Source of the DNA: Chloromonas sp. AAM2
Taxonomy: Eukaryota > Chlorophyta > Chlorophyceae > Chlamydomonadales > Chlamydomonadaceae
Direction of reading: 5' to 3'
NCBI GenBank assembly: GCA_004335635.1
Contig: QAXH01006249.1
Coordinates: forward strand, 34,882-83,730
DNA length: 48,849 nucleotides
In this document: positions 23,027-33,800 of the stretch, in pieces
Numbering within the stretch: the first letter of the stretch is position 1
Layout: every line of letters begins with the position of its first letter
Notes under the pieces: generated by a model
Told to the model about the DNA's origin: nothing
The model's input: only the letters and a program-made list of their open reading frames with translations
Databases searched by the model: none
Made by a program: the position numbers and the translations under genes

Positions 23027-26000
23027 TCAAGTAGGCCTATCGTACTCGACACCGATGATCCGGGCAAGATCCTTGGCACGTGCAGCATCGTAGTTGTAAC
23101 TGACCTGCACAGTGAAAAAAACCGACAAAAGCGCTCACACTCGTGCAGTGCTGCAGAGGCAATTAGAAGGCACGCCAGGGTCCAGTGCAGATCAGGTCAA
23201 CACGGCAACTGCTAGATAGGGACACCGAACGGCACCTTGCTCCTTTCAGGATAAATCAGGGTAGGCTCCTTTGATAAAGTGTACTAGTCACGACATACAC
23301 TTAGTTGACCGCCGTGCTGATGGTAGCGTGTCTGTGGGGCGAAAAATAACTAGACTGGGCTCAGGCCATTCCCTGCATCATAGTACCAATTATTTTCCAA
23401 TCGTGATATATCATCTACTGCCTAGTAAGAGCAGCAGTATGATCACTGCAGCGTGCAGGGTGACAGATTACCTTCTTCCAGTTGATCAAGGCTGGGAATC
23501 TGTCCACGAACTCAGCCTTCTTGGGACCGTACCTGCCATGACGCAGTTCAGAGTATCAGGCACACCCACTGGTCATGTTCTTCAGAAGGGCCCACACGCT
23601 CCGAGTGCGAATGCTTGCAAGCCATGCAAGAGACTACTTTGGAAGGGGCTAATTTGGAAGGGGACGGACTACTGCACTAGTCTCTGCACTCTGATACCGT
23701 CGCAAGGACACATTGATACTCCCCCAGCCGTACTGCGACAGCATGCCATTGCGTGTGCTAATAGGCTATCAATGGATCATGAAGGTCGAGACATGATACT
23801 GACATGCTAGTGCCTGTTGGCACCCGGTATGTGGAGCGGGCATCAACGACGGGAAGCCGTCAGAGCCAACGGGGCCCAATGTGGGTGGCTGGGAGTGAGA
23901 CACGTCAAATATATATGTATTCACACCAGGGAAGCCGTCAGAGGACACGGAACGGGATGGGCACCGCCCTGGCCTACCCTGAGCAAGAAAGCAAAACGAA
24001 CAAAGTCTAGACGCCAAGTCCAGTTGTGAATGACAAGTCTGTCTATGTCCAATCCATGCCCTGTCAGTGCGCTTACTTGAGGTAGTAGCTGTGCTCCCAC
24101 ACATCAATGCCCAGGATGGGAATGCCTTTGGTGGTCATCTCGGGGAGCTGCACAGGCACCACGTGGGTGGTGGTGGTGGTGTCGATCTGTTTACCACGGA
24201 GGATGAGGACAAGAACTGCAGGAACCAACCACCTCTCGCACCCCCCCCCACCTCTCACACCCCACCCTGCTTTCACACACCCAACTCAAGCAAGCTCAGT
24301 GGGACATGCAGCCATTGATTGCATCCAGCGCTATTCATCCATTATTCTATCCATCCATCTATCCATCTTACTCATTTATCCATCCATCCACCTGTCTGTC
24401 CTGTCTGTCTATCTCCATACCTACCACGTTCAGATCGGTTGGAATGGCAACAGTTGACAGTACATCAAACTTTGCGGCCACACACACAGTTGGAAATGCA
24501 ATCGTTCAGTCACAGGCACACCAATGAAACATACACTAAGTCACACGCCCCTCCCTCCGCCTGTTGTAAGCGGTTGAAATTGCAACCGTCAACAGTACAT
24601 CACACTGGTCGCTGTCCACCTGCCTCCCACCTGCATCAGCGGGTTATCCTGGTTGAGGGTGTCGGTTACTGCCAGATGATCATTGGACGTTGCATCAGGT
24701 AGCACCACCAGCCAGGCCCAGCCGGAACCGAAGTGGGCCTTGGCGCGCTCAGTGAGCTGCAAGAAGCAGGTAAACGAATAGTTACGGGCCGAACCCCACC
24801 GCCTAGAGCTCATGCCAACCTTGTGCTCAGCCACAATGTAGCACATGGCAGCAAAAAGTACGACAAGGCGCGCACAGAACCTACCAAGAGACTCTGGATG
24901 AACAGATGTGGATGTAACATGTGATGAAAAAACCGCACCACTTGCATGGGCCTGTGTTTTCCTGTACCAATACCCTGCCCATACGCCAACCCCCTGTCAC
25001 ACGTACAGTAGTGCTCTGCCCCATACAGTCAAGAACACTGATGCAACAGATGCAACAGTAAAGTACTAACTACAGTGCTAACGTGACAAGTGCTCTGCCT
25101 GTTTGCAGTTCATAGAACTGTTTTCAAAACGGCTGAAAACGGCTCACACCTGTGCGACAAGCTTGTCCACACTGCCAAAGTCCCTGTTGATGGCTGCCTT
25201 GAGCGCCGGGGACAGGGACTCCTCCGGCTTGGCTTCGGTGGCGTTTGGCGGTGTGATGATCTGGGCCCACCAGAGGTCATGGTTCCAAGCACCACCACCG
25301 TTGTTGCGTACCTGAATCAGAGGTCATGTATGTAAAAGCACACAAGTCAGGGTTGATGTGTGTAGTAGTACCAGTCTGCAAATGAGGCAGTACACACATA
25401 TAGCCTGGGTCGATATATGTAGGATACGTAGAAGTACTGTATCTTAAAGACAGTAAGCAGTTAGGGATGAGCACAGGCTTGTCAAGGCTGGTGTAGCCCG
25501 GGCCCATGCATGTAGATGCACTAAAGCTGAGACTATCCCACATCACACAATCTTGCATACCGCACGTTTGCGTGTCACAGGTGAAGAGAAACGAACAGAA
25601 CGAAGGTCACGAAAGGTCATGCGAGTCAGCATCCAAAACGTAACATTGATGAAGCACTGCAACGGTATATATAGCAGGTCTCAAGTTGTTGGTGCTCTAT
25701 ACCGGTGTGACCAAGCCGACAGCCTGGATTCCACGAGCCCCAGGTCCGGATATACAAAGAAAACATAGAGGCATTCTTGATTACTCACCGTCGCTTCAAT
25801 GTCCTTGGGCAGCTTGCCTGTGCCCACCAGCATCACGAGCTCGTGCAAAGATACGTTCTTCAATTCAGGATCTGAAGGAATGGTGCAGGAATGAAGAGCA
25901 CACACCTTCAAAACTCGCAGGGCAGCATTTGCATCTGGACAGATTGCGGACCACTTCTAGGTCTTTGCAGGCTGCCTGAGCAAGCCTACATGCTTGCAGA

Positions 26001-26739
26001 CCGCGTGCGGATGTTTGCAGACTACTTTGCCCTGATCTTGATCTCGAAAATCCACCAAAACTCACACTTGGACACAGCAGCGTTAGTGTTGTTGATGTAC
26101 GTGGAATGGTGGACCTGCGTGCAGTGCCACACACAGCGTGCTGGTCACGAGGTTGCATGCGCGTCCATCGATAACTCAAAAAGCAGCACGGAGCCAAACA
26201 AGTGACAAGCGAATAGCGATTCTTAAATATGCGGGCGGTGCGAAAGGCTTTGTACCTACGTCATGGTGAAACTTGTTTGTCTGAGCATCGATGACTGGCT
26301 CGGTAGCCGAGGGATCGAACGGCAGCGGTGGAAGCTGGAACGCCTGCATAAAGCCGCATTAGCATCAATGAGCATGTTGACGAGCAGTTGAGTTGCAATG
26401 TCTGCGCCATCGCTCGCAGACATTCTGACTCACCGCACAGGCATCCTGTGGCAGCCACGACAGCGCGAGTGCCAACAGGACTGGCAGAAACTCTGGCCGC
26501 AAGAGCCGCCCGTTGCTTGCGGGCCCTGCAACGCGCTGCTCCGCTTGCCCCCGTAGCCCGCGCAGCATTGCCCCCGTAGCCCGCCCAATGGGGGACGGCA
26601 CACCCTGAGAGCTCCGAGCCGCGGCCGTTCTGGTGCGCATGCCTTGTCCACAGACGCAAACCCGAGAGGCTCTCTGTATGCTTGCAATTGTTTCAGATTC
26701 AGGAGAAGGGAAGTGGCGCGCGACGATTGCGGCCGCCAC
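23027..26739 (-). CDS. Mn-type superoxide dismutase with N-terminal targeting leader
   Basis: Nine minus-strand exons join in phase: 26739-26434, 26343-26260, 26114-26066, 25871-25789, 25311-25150, 24756-24631, 24186-24077, 23532-23472 and 23104-23027 (352 residues). The enzyme dismutates superoxide. The mature part starts near residue 103 ([10 protein letters not shown]). Metal ligands are H128 ([14 protein letters not shown]), H185 ([11 protein letters not shown]), D298 and H302 ([11 protein letters not shown]). GGG before the NH fits the Mn class; Fe enzymes usually have AAQ.WNH there. An insert with a Thr5 run lies at about 258-280. The leader is rich in Arg, Ala and Ser, then has a hydrophobic run ([19 protein letters not shown]) ending in an AxA-like site. 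This suggests a bipartite plastid/thylakoid leader, although mitochondrial import is possible. A second in-frame ATG (26640) would give 319 residues and a more typical transit peptide. Confidence 0.93.
23921..24000 (+). repeat. Dispersed repeat D in SOD intron
   Basis: Near-identical to 22111-22190, including GGGAAGCCGTCAGAGGACAC and CCTACCCTGAGCAAGAAAGC. A partial third piece (GGGAAGCCGTCAGAG) lies at about 23850. Confidence 0.85.
24436..24608. repeat. Duplicated ~40-bp block in SOD intron 6
   Basis: CGGTTGGAATGGCAACAGTT plus GACAGTACATCA (about 24436-24470) recurs diverged at about 24569-24605, ending close to the exon 6 donor region at 24630. An ATCC/CATC-rich microsatellite precedes it (24336-24410). 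Confidence 0.6.
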
Positions 26740-27857
26740 TCACATGTGCAGTCGTTACAAACCTGCTACTGTCAGAATGTCGTCGTTGCCTGGCACACCA
26801 CGGTGTGCTCAGGTTTGCTATCTGTTCTCCGCGTCGTCAGCTCATGCTGGGTTGCCGAGGCGTTTGGACCTTCCATTTACCAACACAGTCAATGATAGTC
26901 AATATCGATCCTGGCGTGAAGAGTCGCCACCGTGCGGATGAGAAGTTGGTTGAATAAAGAAAAAGAAGTTTGCCAGGAACAACACTGGCGTCAGTGTTGG
27001 GTTATGTCAGAGCGAGGATGGGGAAGAGGGGCCCACAATGGTTGACGAGGTAATTGTGGCACAGTCAGGTCATGTGACATTCTGACAGCTGCAGCCTTGC
27101 TGTCTCGTTGACCCTCGCTCTGACGCTCCTTCCTTATGTTCAGTTGCATAGCCATGCTCAGAATGAGCATTGTGATCTTCCTTTGACCGGCTTGTTTTGA
27201 TGCGATACCAGTACTGTCGATACCAACCATGTGTGGCATGTGGCGATACCATATTTTGTTTGAGTTTTGTCCTTTTCTCTGTTGATTTCGTGGATTTATG
27301 GTATTGTGTTGGTGTTGTGGTATCCTCGGGCGGCTCCTGCCAGTTACTGTTGTGTTGCAGACAAGCGCGCAGGTAGTATGACATGTCATTCTGCACCAGG
27401 TTGCTGAATTCCTGACGAAAGCAAGCAGTTCCTGACAACTCCTGCAGTTCCTTTCTGTACTTCCTGACGAAGGCAAGCAATTCCTTCCTGTACGTGTAAC
27501 ATGTTGGCCCACGACAGGGACTGGCGGGCTGCTTGCCTGGTGGTTCAATAGCAAGCCCAGTTTGGCCGGCCTGTTATTAGTTTGACTGCCCTGTTTGAGA
27601 ATGCTAGCAGCCTGTACACGTTCTGTTGCTGATCCGCAGCCTGCTTGACTGCTGAATGTACGCATGTGTTGACAACCGCTCCAAAACCCTTCACCCACAT
27701 TCCATTCTTTGCGTGCCATGCTGTTACACAGGTCAAAGCTTCCCACCAAGACAACTGCAGCAAAACCACTGTAACATGCGCTGCTGCATTGCTCTGACTG
27801 GGCTGTTCATGGACTGTAGCGCCACAAAGCAGGGGCTTCAAAGGCTGGGGAAGCTGC
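26740..27857. other. Intergenic between SOD start and RPSA stop
   Basis: Both flanking genes are on the minus strand, so this holds the SOD promoter and the RPSA 3' UTR. A 252-codon minus-strand open frame (26991-27749) has no recognisable motif and contains locally duplicated sequence around TTCCTGACGAARGCAAGCA; I do not call it a gene. Confidence 0.45.
27724..27728 (-). terminator. Candidate TGTAA poly(A) signal for RPSA
   Basis: TGTAA on the minus strand lies about 130 nt after the proposed RPSA stop. TGTAA is the usual poly(A) signal of chlorophyte algae. A five-base match is weak evidence alone. Confidence 0.35.
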
Positions 27858-30574
27858 TCAGAAGTCAGCAGCAAACTCCTGGGCAGCCATGTAGCCGACT
27901 GGGGGAGCGGCAGTGGGGGCATCGAAGGCTGCGCAGAACAACCAACACGCAAAACATGTGTTAGGCAGAAAACACACCACATGACCACAAGTGTGCATTA
28001 GCTCGTCAGCCATGCACCTCTGCAGCCTAAACTGCGTATATTTTGTGTGTGGAAAAATACACCCCCGGACCTAGAGACAACAAGTCGGGAGGAAGAAGTG
28101 GCTGAACGAGACAGGTGCTGGGCCACTGAACGCCAGGAGGCTGTGCTGATATGCGTTGCTGCAAGTGTGCATGAGAGGGCACATGGATTGGCCTGCTGGT
28201 ACCATGCCCCTTGCAGGCCATTTCTCTCCTCGACTGAAACCATGCCGGTCTGTGCTGGCAACCGCCTTATCGAACGATTGCGGGCTGATCATGGCTAAAG
28301 CTGTTGGCACGCACAATGCTGGCTGGACTCGGCTGGTGCTGCCACAGATTGTTGCTCTGATGCTGCCCACATCAAAGCACCAGGCTTATCAAAACATGAC
28401 TGCCATGCATTGTTTGCTGCAGCACTCAAGTGCCACTGGTGCATGGCTGCTGTGCTGCCTTTTGCTGTGCTTGCTGAAGCCATTGCTGGACAGGCTTGCC
28501 TTAGTTGACCATCTCCAGCTTGCTCATCAAGCAGCCAAACGCTGCATATTCTCCAGAGCCAGCATAGCCTGCTGCACCAACGACAAGTGCTGTGTCTCCA
28601 CTCTTGATACACTGTTGAGCTGCGCCGCTGCTGCCTCATCCTGTGCTGCTGGTGCTGTCATCTGCGCTGCCTCAACTGCAGCTGCTGGACTGCTGCATCA
28701 ATGGCCTGCCCTGTTCCTCCAAACTCAGTATCCCAATGCACCCACACTGGTCCATGCGCACCTCACTCATGCGGCCCATGAGTGCACCTCAAGATCAGTG
28801 TGAGGTCCTTCTCACAGTGCCCGCACAATATCAGTTGAACCTGGGCATGCATGCACGTGCCGGCATGCGTGACTCACTGGCTGCCTCGAAGCCGGATGCG
28901 AACTGCGCCACTGTGGCGTCCGCTGGCTGCTCGGTCCAGGTCTCTGCCGCGCCCGAGGGCATGGGCAGGCTGGGGTCAGCAGTGTAGTCATCCGCAGCCT
29001 CCTCGGGCTTCTCAGTCTCCTCGGGCTCCCTGAAGGCAAGGCAAGGTGGTGCAAGGTGGTGCGAAAGAGTCAAGCAATGCAAACCAGCAAGAAGTGGACA
29101 GCACACTAGTTTCGTGCGTTAATGGCACAATGATACACAGATGTGTTGCAAACGATGGGTAAGGGCCCCAGCATGTAGTGAACAGCACGATGTGCAGACT
29201 TTCAGGACCATCAGTATTTCACATGCTCAGGTCTGAACACAACACTGTGCCATGTACATAGTAACAATGTTGTTGGTAAGCCAACCAGGACTGGCCGGAG
29301 CACATGACGTTGCTGTGTGGCTACAAGGCATGAGAACCCACAGCCATCCTTGTGTTGCTGGGATTCCCTCCGTGCCAATCCTCAGTGTGTTGCTGGGGTT
29401 CCTGCCCTACCCACCGGTAGAAGAACAGATCCACCATCACGTCCCATGGGTTGCTGGCAGACACCACGCCACGCATCTGCAGCACCATGCGTGCCAGCAG
29501 GTAGTACAGCACAGCAATGGAGTGCTTGCCCTTGTTGTTGGCAGGGATGGCAATGTCCACATGGTGCAGAGGCGAGTCAGTGTCGCAGAATGCAATCGTG
29601 GGCACGTTCACGTAGGATGCCTCCTTGATGGGCTGGTGGTCAGTCCTGCGGGCAAGCATGGACAAGCTGGTGCTTGTGCTTGCACGGGGCCATGCAAGCC
29701 GCATGTGCTGGCCGCGAACTACACCGCAATGACGCTGTGGCTATCCTGATTGCGCATGAGCCGTGCTCGTTCTCGCCTGGGGTCGGTCAGGAGCAGCAGG
29801 CGGGGCTCCTCAAAGTTCTTCTGGATCTGGTTGGTGAAAGTACCAGGAGTGTGGCGGCCTGCTGAGTACTTGCAGTTCAGGTACTGAGCGAACTTGAACA
29901 CTGCACGCTGACCGTAGGGGCGAGCGGACTGAACCATGAGGTCCTGAGGGTTCTCAATGGCGACAATGGCACGTGCGGCCATCTGCAGCTTCTCGTATGT
30001 CTTCTCCAGGTTGATGACAAAAATGCCATCCTGACGACGCCTGTAGACATAGCGCTCCATCTGCGGGCAAAATGAACCCAGCCGGGCCAAGGTTGGGTGA
30101 TCTGCATGCCGTCAAAATCAAGCCCCCCGCTGCTCCCGGATAACAACAGAGCTGCAGAAAAGCTGCATGTTCGCCTTCTGATGCTGTGCATTGGCTGCGC
30201 GACTGACTCAGCGCGTAAAGCCTCGGCAGTACAGCCTCCCATGTGCTGCGCCTACCTGGTAAGTGCAGTTCTTGGTGCCCAGGTGAACCTGCGGGCACAG
30301 CAACCACCGCCATGGCTCATAACAACGGCTGCGGCTGCCTCCACTGGGCTTGGCTGATCGCAGGTCAGGGCCCTGGAAACGTGCCTACAGTGCCTGAGCT
30401 CTGTTCAAGTGCTTTGCACACTTTGTAAACGAATCAATGGTAGCCTATCTATGGCTGCTGCTTGGTACTGAACAAGCATGCTTCCTCCAGAGTACTGCGC
30501 CAACACTAAGCTGCTGTCCGCCGCACCTGGGCAGCCAGCATCATCGCGATGTCCTGCTCCTTTTGGCTCGCCAT
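27858..30574 (-). CDS. RPSA: 40S ribosomal protein SA (uS2, laminin-receptor family)
   Basis: Six minus-strand exons join in phase: 30574-30527, 30288-30256, 30060-29777, 29645-29415, 29029-28878 and 27928-27858 (272 residues). The protein is the uS2 component of the small ribosomal subunit head. [20 protein letters not shown], the [20 protein letters not shown] block, [20 protein letters not shown] and [20 protein letters not shown] are strongly conserved uS2 segments. The acidic C-terminal tail ([25 protein letters not shown]) is typical of the eukaryotic protein. Intron 3 starts with GC instead of GT (AG|GCGAGA at 29776). Only this junction gives the conserved LTDPRTDHQP. The last exon (ending AAQEFAADF) is inferred from a strong GTGAGT donor, matching phase and Ala/Pro composition. 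Without it the frame would read on to a stop at 28831 with an atypical [14 protein letters not shown] end. Confidence 0.94.
27929..28877 (-). other. RPSA intron 5 with CAG/CTG-rich sequence
   Basis: This 949-nt intron carries CAG/CTG-rich DNA that keeps several frames open on both strands, including a 215-codon plus-strand frame (28156-28803). A minus-strand frame at about 28695-28548 reads as an Ala/Gln-rich amphipathic helix ending [13 protein letters not shown]. It is not needed for the RPSA model and is not called as a gene. Confidence 0.5.
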
Positions 30575-30815
30575 CTTGTCGGCCACCGCGGAGGAAAGAG
30601 GCCGAGCGCGCACGCGACGTAGGGCTAAGTGACAAATTTTTTGAGTGTGACGCTCGTCCGTTTCTTTCCAACCGAACGGTCTTCTCTTAACCAGGCCCTC
30701 AAGCATTCTCCGCAGTTACAAACAGCCTGAGTCTGGGTGATTGGCTATGCACATGGCTTGCCCCAGCTGACCCCATGCTCAGCAGCACATCTGGCCATCT
30801 ACTTGATGGCCAAGC
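30575..30815. promoter_or_regulatory. Shared 241-bp region between divergent RPSA and PIG-K start codons
   Basis: RPSA (-) and PIG-K (+) start codons are only 241 bp apart, so their 5' UTRs and core promoters must share this interval. I see no clear TATA box. A bidirectional promoter is inferred from geometry alone. Confidence 0.55.
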
Positions 30816-33800
30816 ATGCACATGATGCAGCACCTCATTGTAGCAAAACTGTTGCTGCTGGCTGCCCTGGCCGCATGCATACCACACGGCCTACTAGCTG
30901 GGCCTCATGGTGCATCCCACACCAGTAATTGGGCTGTCCTTGTCTCCACATCTCGAAATTGGCTCAACTACAGACACTCAGCCGACATAATGTCAATGTA
31001 CCGCATCTTGAAGCGCCTAGGCCTTCCAGACAGCAACATCATCATGATGAATTCTGACGACCATGCATGCAATCCCCGTAACCCGTTCAAGGGCTCAGTT
31101 TTCAGCAATGAGAGTCATCTGGTGAATGTGTATGGACAGGAGGTGGAGGTGGATTATCGAGGCTATGAAGTAACGGTGGAAAACTTCCTACGAGTGCTGA
31201 CAGGTGCGAGAATGCAGGCAGGCGCGGGGCAAGGCACGGAGAACACTGGCAATGTAATCAGAGGGCAAACCACTCAGAAGGAATGAGGGAGATGGGAGAA
31301 GCAGGACACGAGCAAGGATCAAAGGCTAAAACACAAACAACCAATGCAATGCGGGATGGGGTGACGGTCTCGGAAGAGCAGGGTAAGGTTGCGGGCCTAG
31401 CGCCAAAGCAAGGCAATAACGGGTGCGGAGTATAACAAGGCCAAGGGAGAGGGGGCAGGTAGCGGCGCAGGCCAGTGGTGGTGTGTCATACAACTGCAGT
31501 GCGGGGCTAGTGAGTGGACCGGATGTGTTCGTGCATGTGATCTCATTGTGCATGGACTTAAGTCATGCATGCGACCACGAGGGGCCATGCATGCGATAAA
31601 ATCATGCACATGATCTCGTCGTGCATGTGATCATGCCACCATGGTGTGTTCTCAGGGCGTCATGACCCCGGTGTGCCGCGCACCAAGCGACTGCTCAGCG
31701 ATGCGGGCAGCAATGTACTGGTAGGCGGCCTGCCCCTTCCGGCTCAGGGTTGGTCATCCAGTCATAGGCAGCGTACACTGACAGCTGATCAACAAAACCA
31801 ACACATCTATCCGACACATCGCAAAATGCAGTTGGCAAGCACTGCCCTACACTAGAATTGGTACCTGCCCTGGTCAGGCCAAACACATCAAGCCGCAAGA
31901 TGCATGCAGCTCAGGGTTGGTCGCTCAGTCACGTGTGTGCCTCAGCCTTGGGGACGTTGGTCTCCTTATTTAAATGACTGGGTCAGTGCCAGTCACAGGC
32001 ATCGGATCCATTCATTCATGTTCACATGCCTGGCTCTGCTTGTGCCAGCACTGCTGCCCTGATGACTGACTGTAGCTACCCTCACGCCCTCGGTGCTTAG
32101 GGCAAGTCTGTGAATGCCATGTAGTGATGCATCTTCCGATGCTTACACCTGCCAGGTGTGCTTCAGCCTTGGGCTTCTGGTACTGGTCTTCGTTTTCTGA
32201 CCAGCGTGTCTCTGCCAGTCACAGGCATCAAAATCGTCCAGTGCCTCACGTCGCCACCACGTAACTGACTGTAACTGTAACTGTGCATTTATCATCACGT
32301 AACTGACTGTAACTGCCCACGTGCCCAGATCTACCTGACTGGTCACGGTGGCGATGAATTCCTCAAGTTCCAAGACACGTCAGAGCTCATGGCCCAAGAC
32401 CTGGCAGATGCACTGGAGCAAATGGCTGAGAAGCAGAGGTGAGGATTTGATTGTGAGCTTAGGCCTGGTGTGCGTTCGATACCATAGGAATCTGTAGCCA
32501 TTCAAGGGGAGAGTGCTTTTGATGGACAGCTACGCACAGGAGGACTGGCACAGACGCAGATGTGAGGGATTTCGCATAAACAGCTGGTTTGGTAGTGACA
32601 GGAGGTAGGTTGTGGTTATTCAGTGTGCAAATGATGATGTCATACAACAGCTGTGTTGACGCCTGGGCGCATTTTTTGGAAGACGGTGCTTGTTCTGCCA
32701 CTGACTGACAGGCTCCTGCTTTATTTTGGCTTTTTGTTTTATGACTCATATGGATCGACTTGAAGTGTTTTTGTCCCTGAGTTGCGGAATACATCCCTTA
32801 CGCGCATTGCGCGCATCGACACGGATGTAAACAGACAACAACAACGACACCAAGTGCGGCACCAGAAAGGTCATAACCAAGGGGAGCAAACGAAACGACT
32901 GTGGAAACGTATTTCACGTGTGCAACGTGTGCAGGTACAATCAGGTGCTGATGATGGTGGAGAGCTGCGAGGCGTTCACACAAGTCAGTCGCATCCGGGC
33001 GCCACGGGTCATTGCACTGGGCAGCAGCATCAAAGGTACAGCGGCTAGGGTCAGGGCTAGGGCTAGGACTGGAGTTAGGACTCATCATCATCATCATCAT
33101 TACATGGCTTTTCATGGTTTAACCCACGGTACTGCAGCTAGACACAATATCTCTCCAAGAATTACGCGCCTGACAATCGTTAAGCCAAGAGGAGTAAGGA
33201 CTGGAGTAGGCCTAGAAGGCTGCCAGTAGGCTGAACCCCTACATCGCCCCCTCTAGCAGTACATCTGGAGTATGGAAAGTTGTGGTCTACGGCTCCCGCA
33301 CAATCTTAATCATTTGGCCGGTCTGGTGTGAACGATCTGATCACCTAAGCACCCAGCTCATGCACTGTACCATTCATCGATCTACAAATCTGAGAATCTA
33401 CAAACACTTCAAGCTGGAAGAATCTTCAAAAATCAAAACAAATGACTTCCTGGTTGGAAAGCAGGTTTGTGTCAAGTAGAAATCGTCCGGGATCGTCGCC
33501 AGTACTTGTACTTGTACGGGTAGATACTTTAACATCTGCCAGCTCTTCACTTCGGCTGCAGGCGAGAGCGCATTTGCGTACAAGAACGACTACTCCCTGG
33601 GCTTGTCGGTTACTGACCGTTTCACCCACCTCACTCTTCACTGGGCGGACACACTCCAGGGTGACAGCAATGCAACCCTTCAGGACATGGTCAGCATCTA
33701 CAGGTGGGTGCGTTGACAGATGCAGTTGGTCAGACCTTCCAGAGGACCCTGGACCTTGCATGTGCTTGATTTTTTAGGGCATCATGCCCATGCTTTGTTT

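Noticed and set aside
26991..27749. 252-codon minus-strand frame between SOD and RPSA
   Set aside because: No family motif, no compositional sign of a globular protein, and part comes from local duplications. It overlaps the expected RPSA 3' UTR.
28156..28803. 215-codon plus-strand frame
   Set aside because: It comes from CAG/CTG-rich DNA inside RPSA intron 5, is Cys/Leu/Ala-biased and open in several frames.
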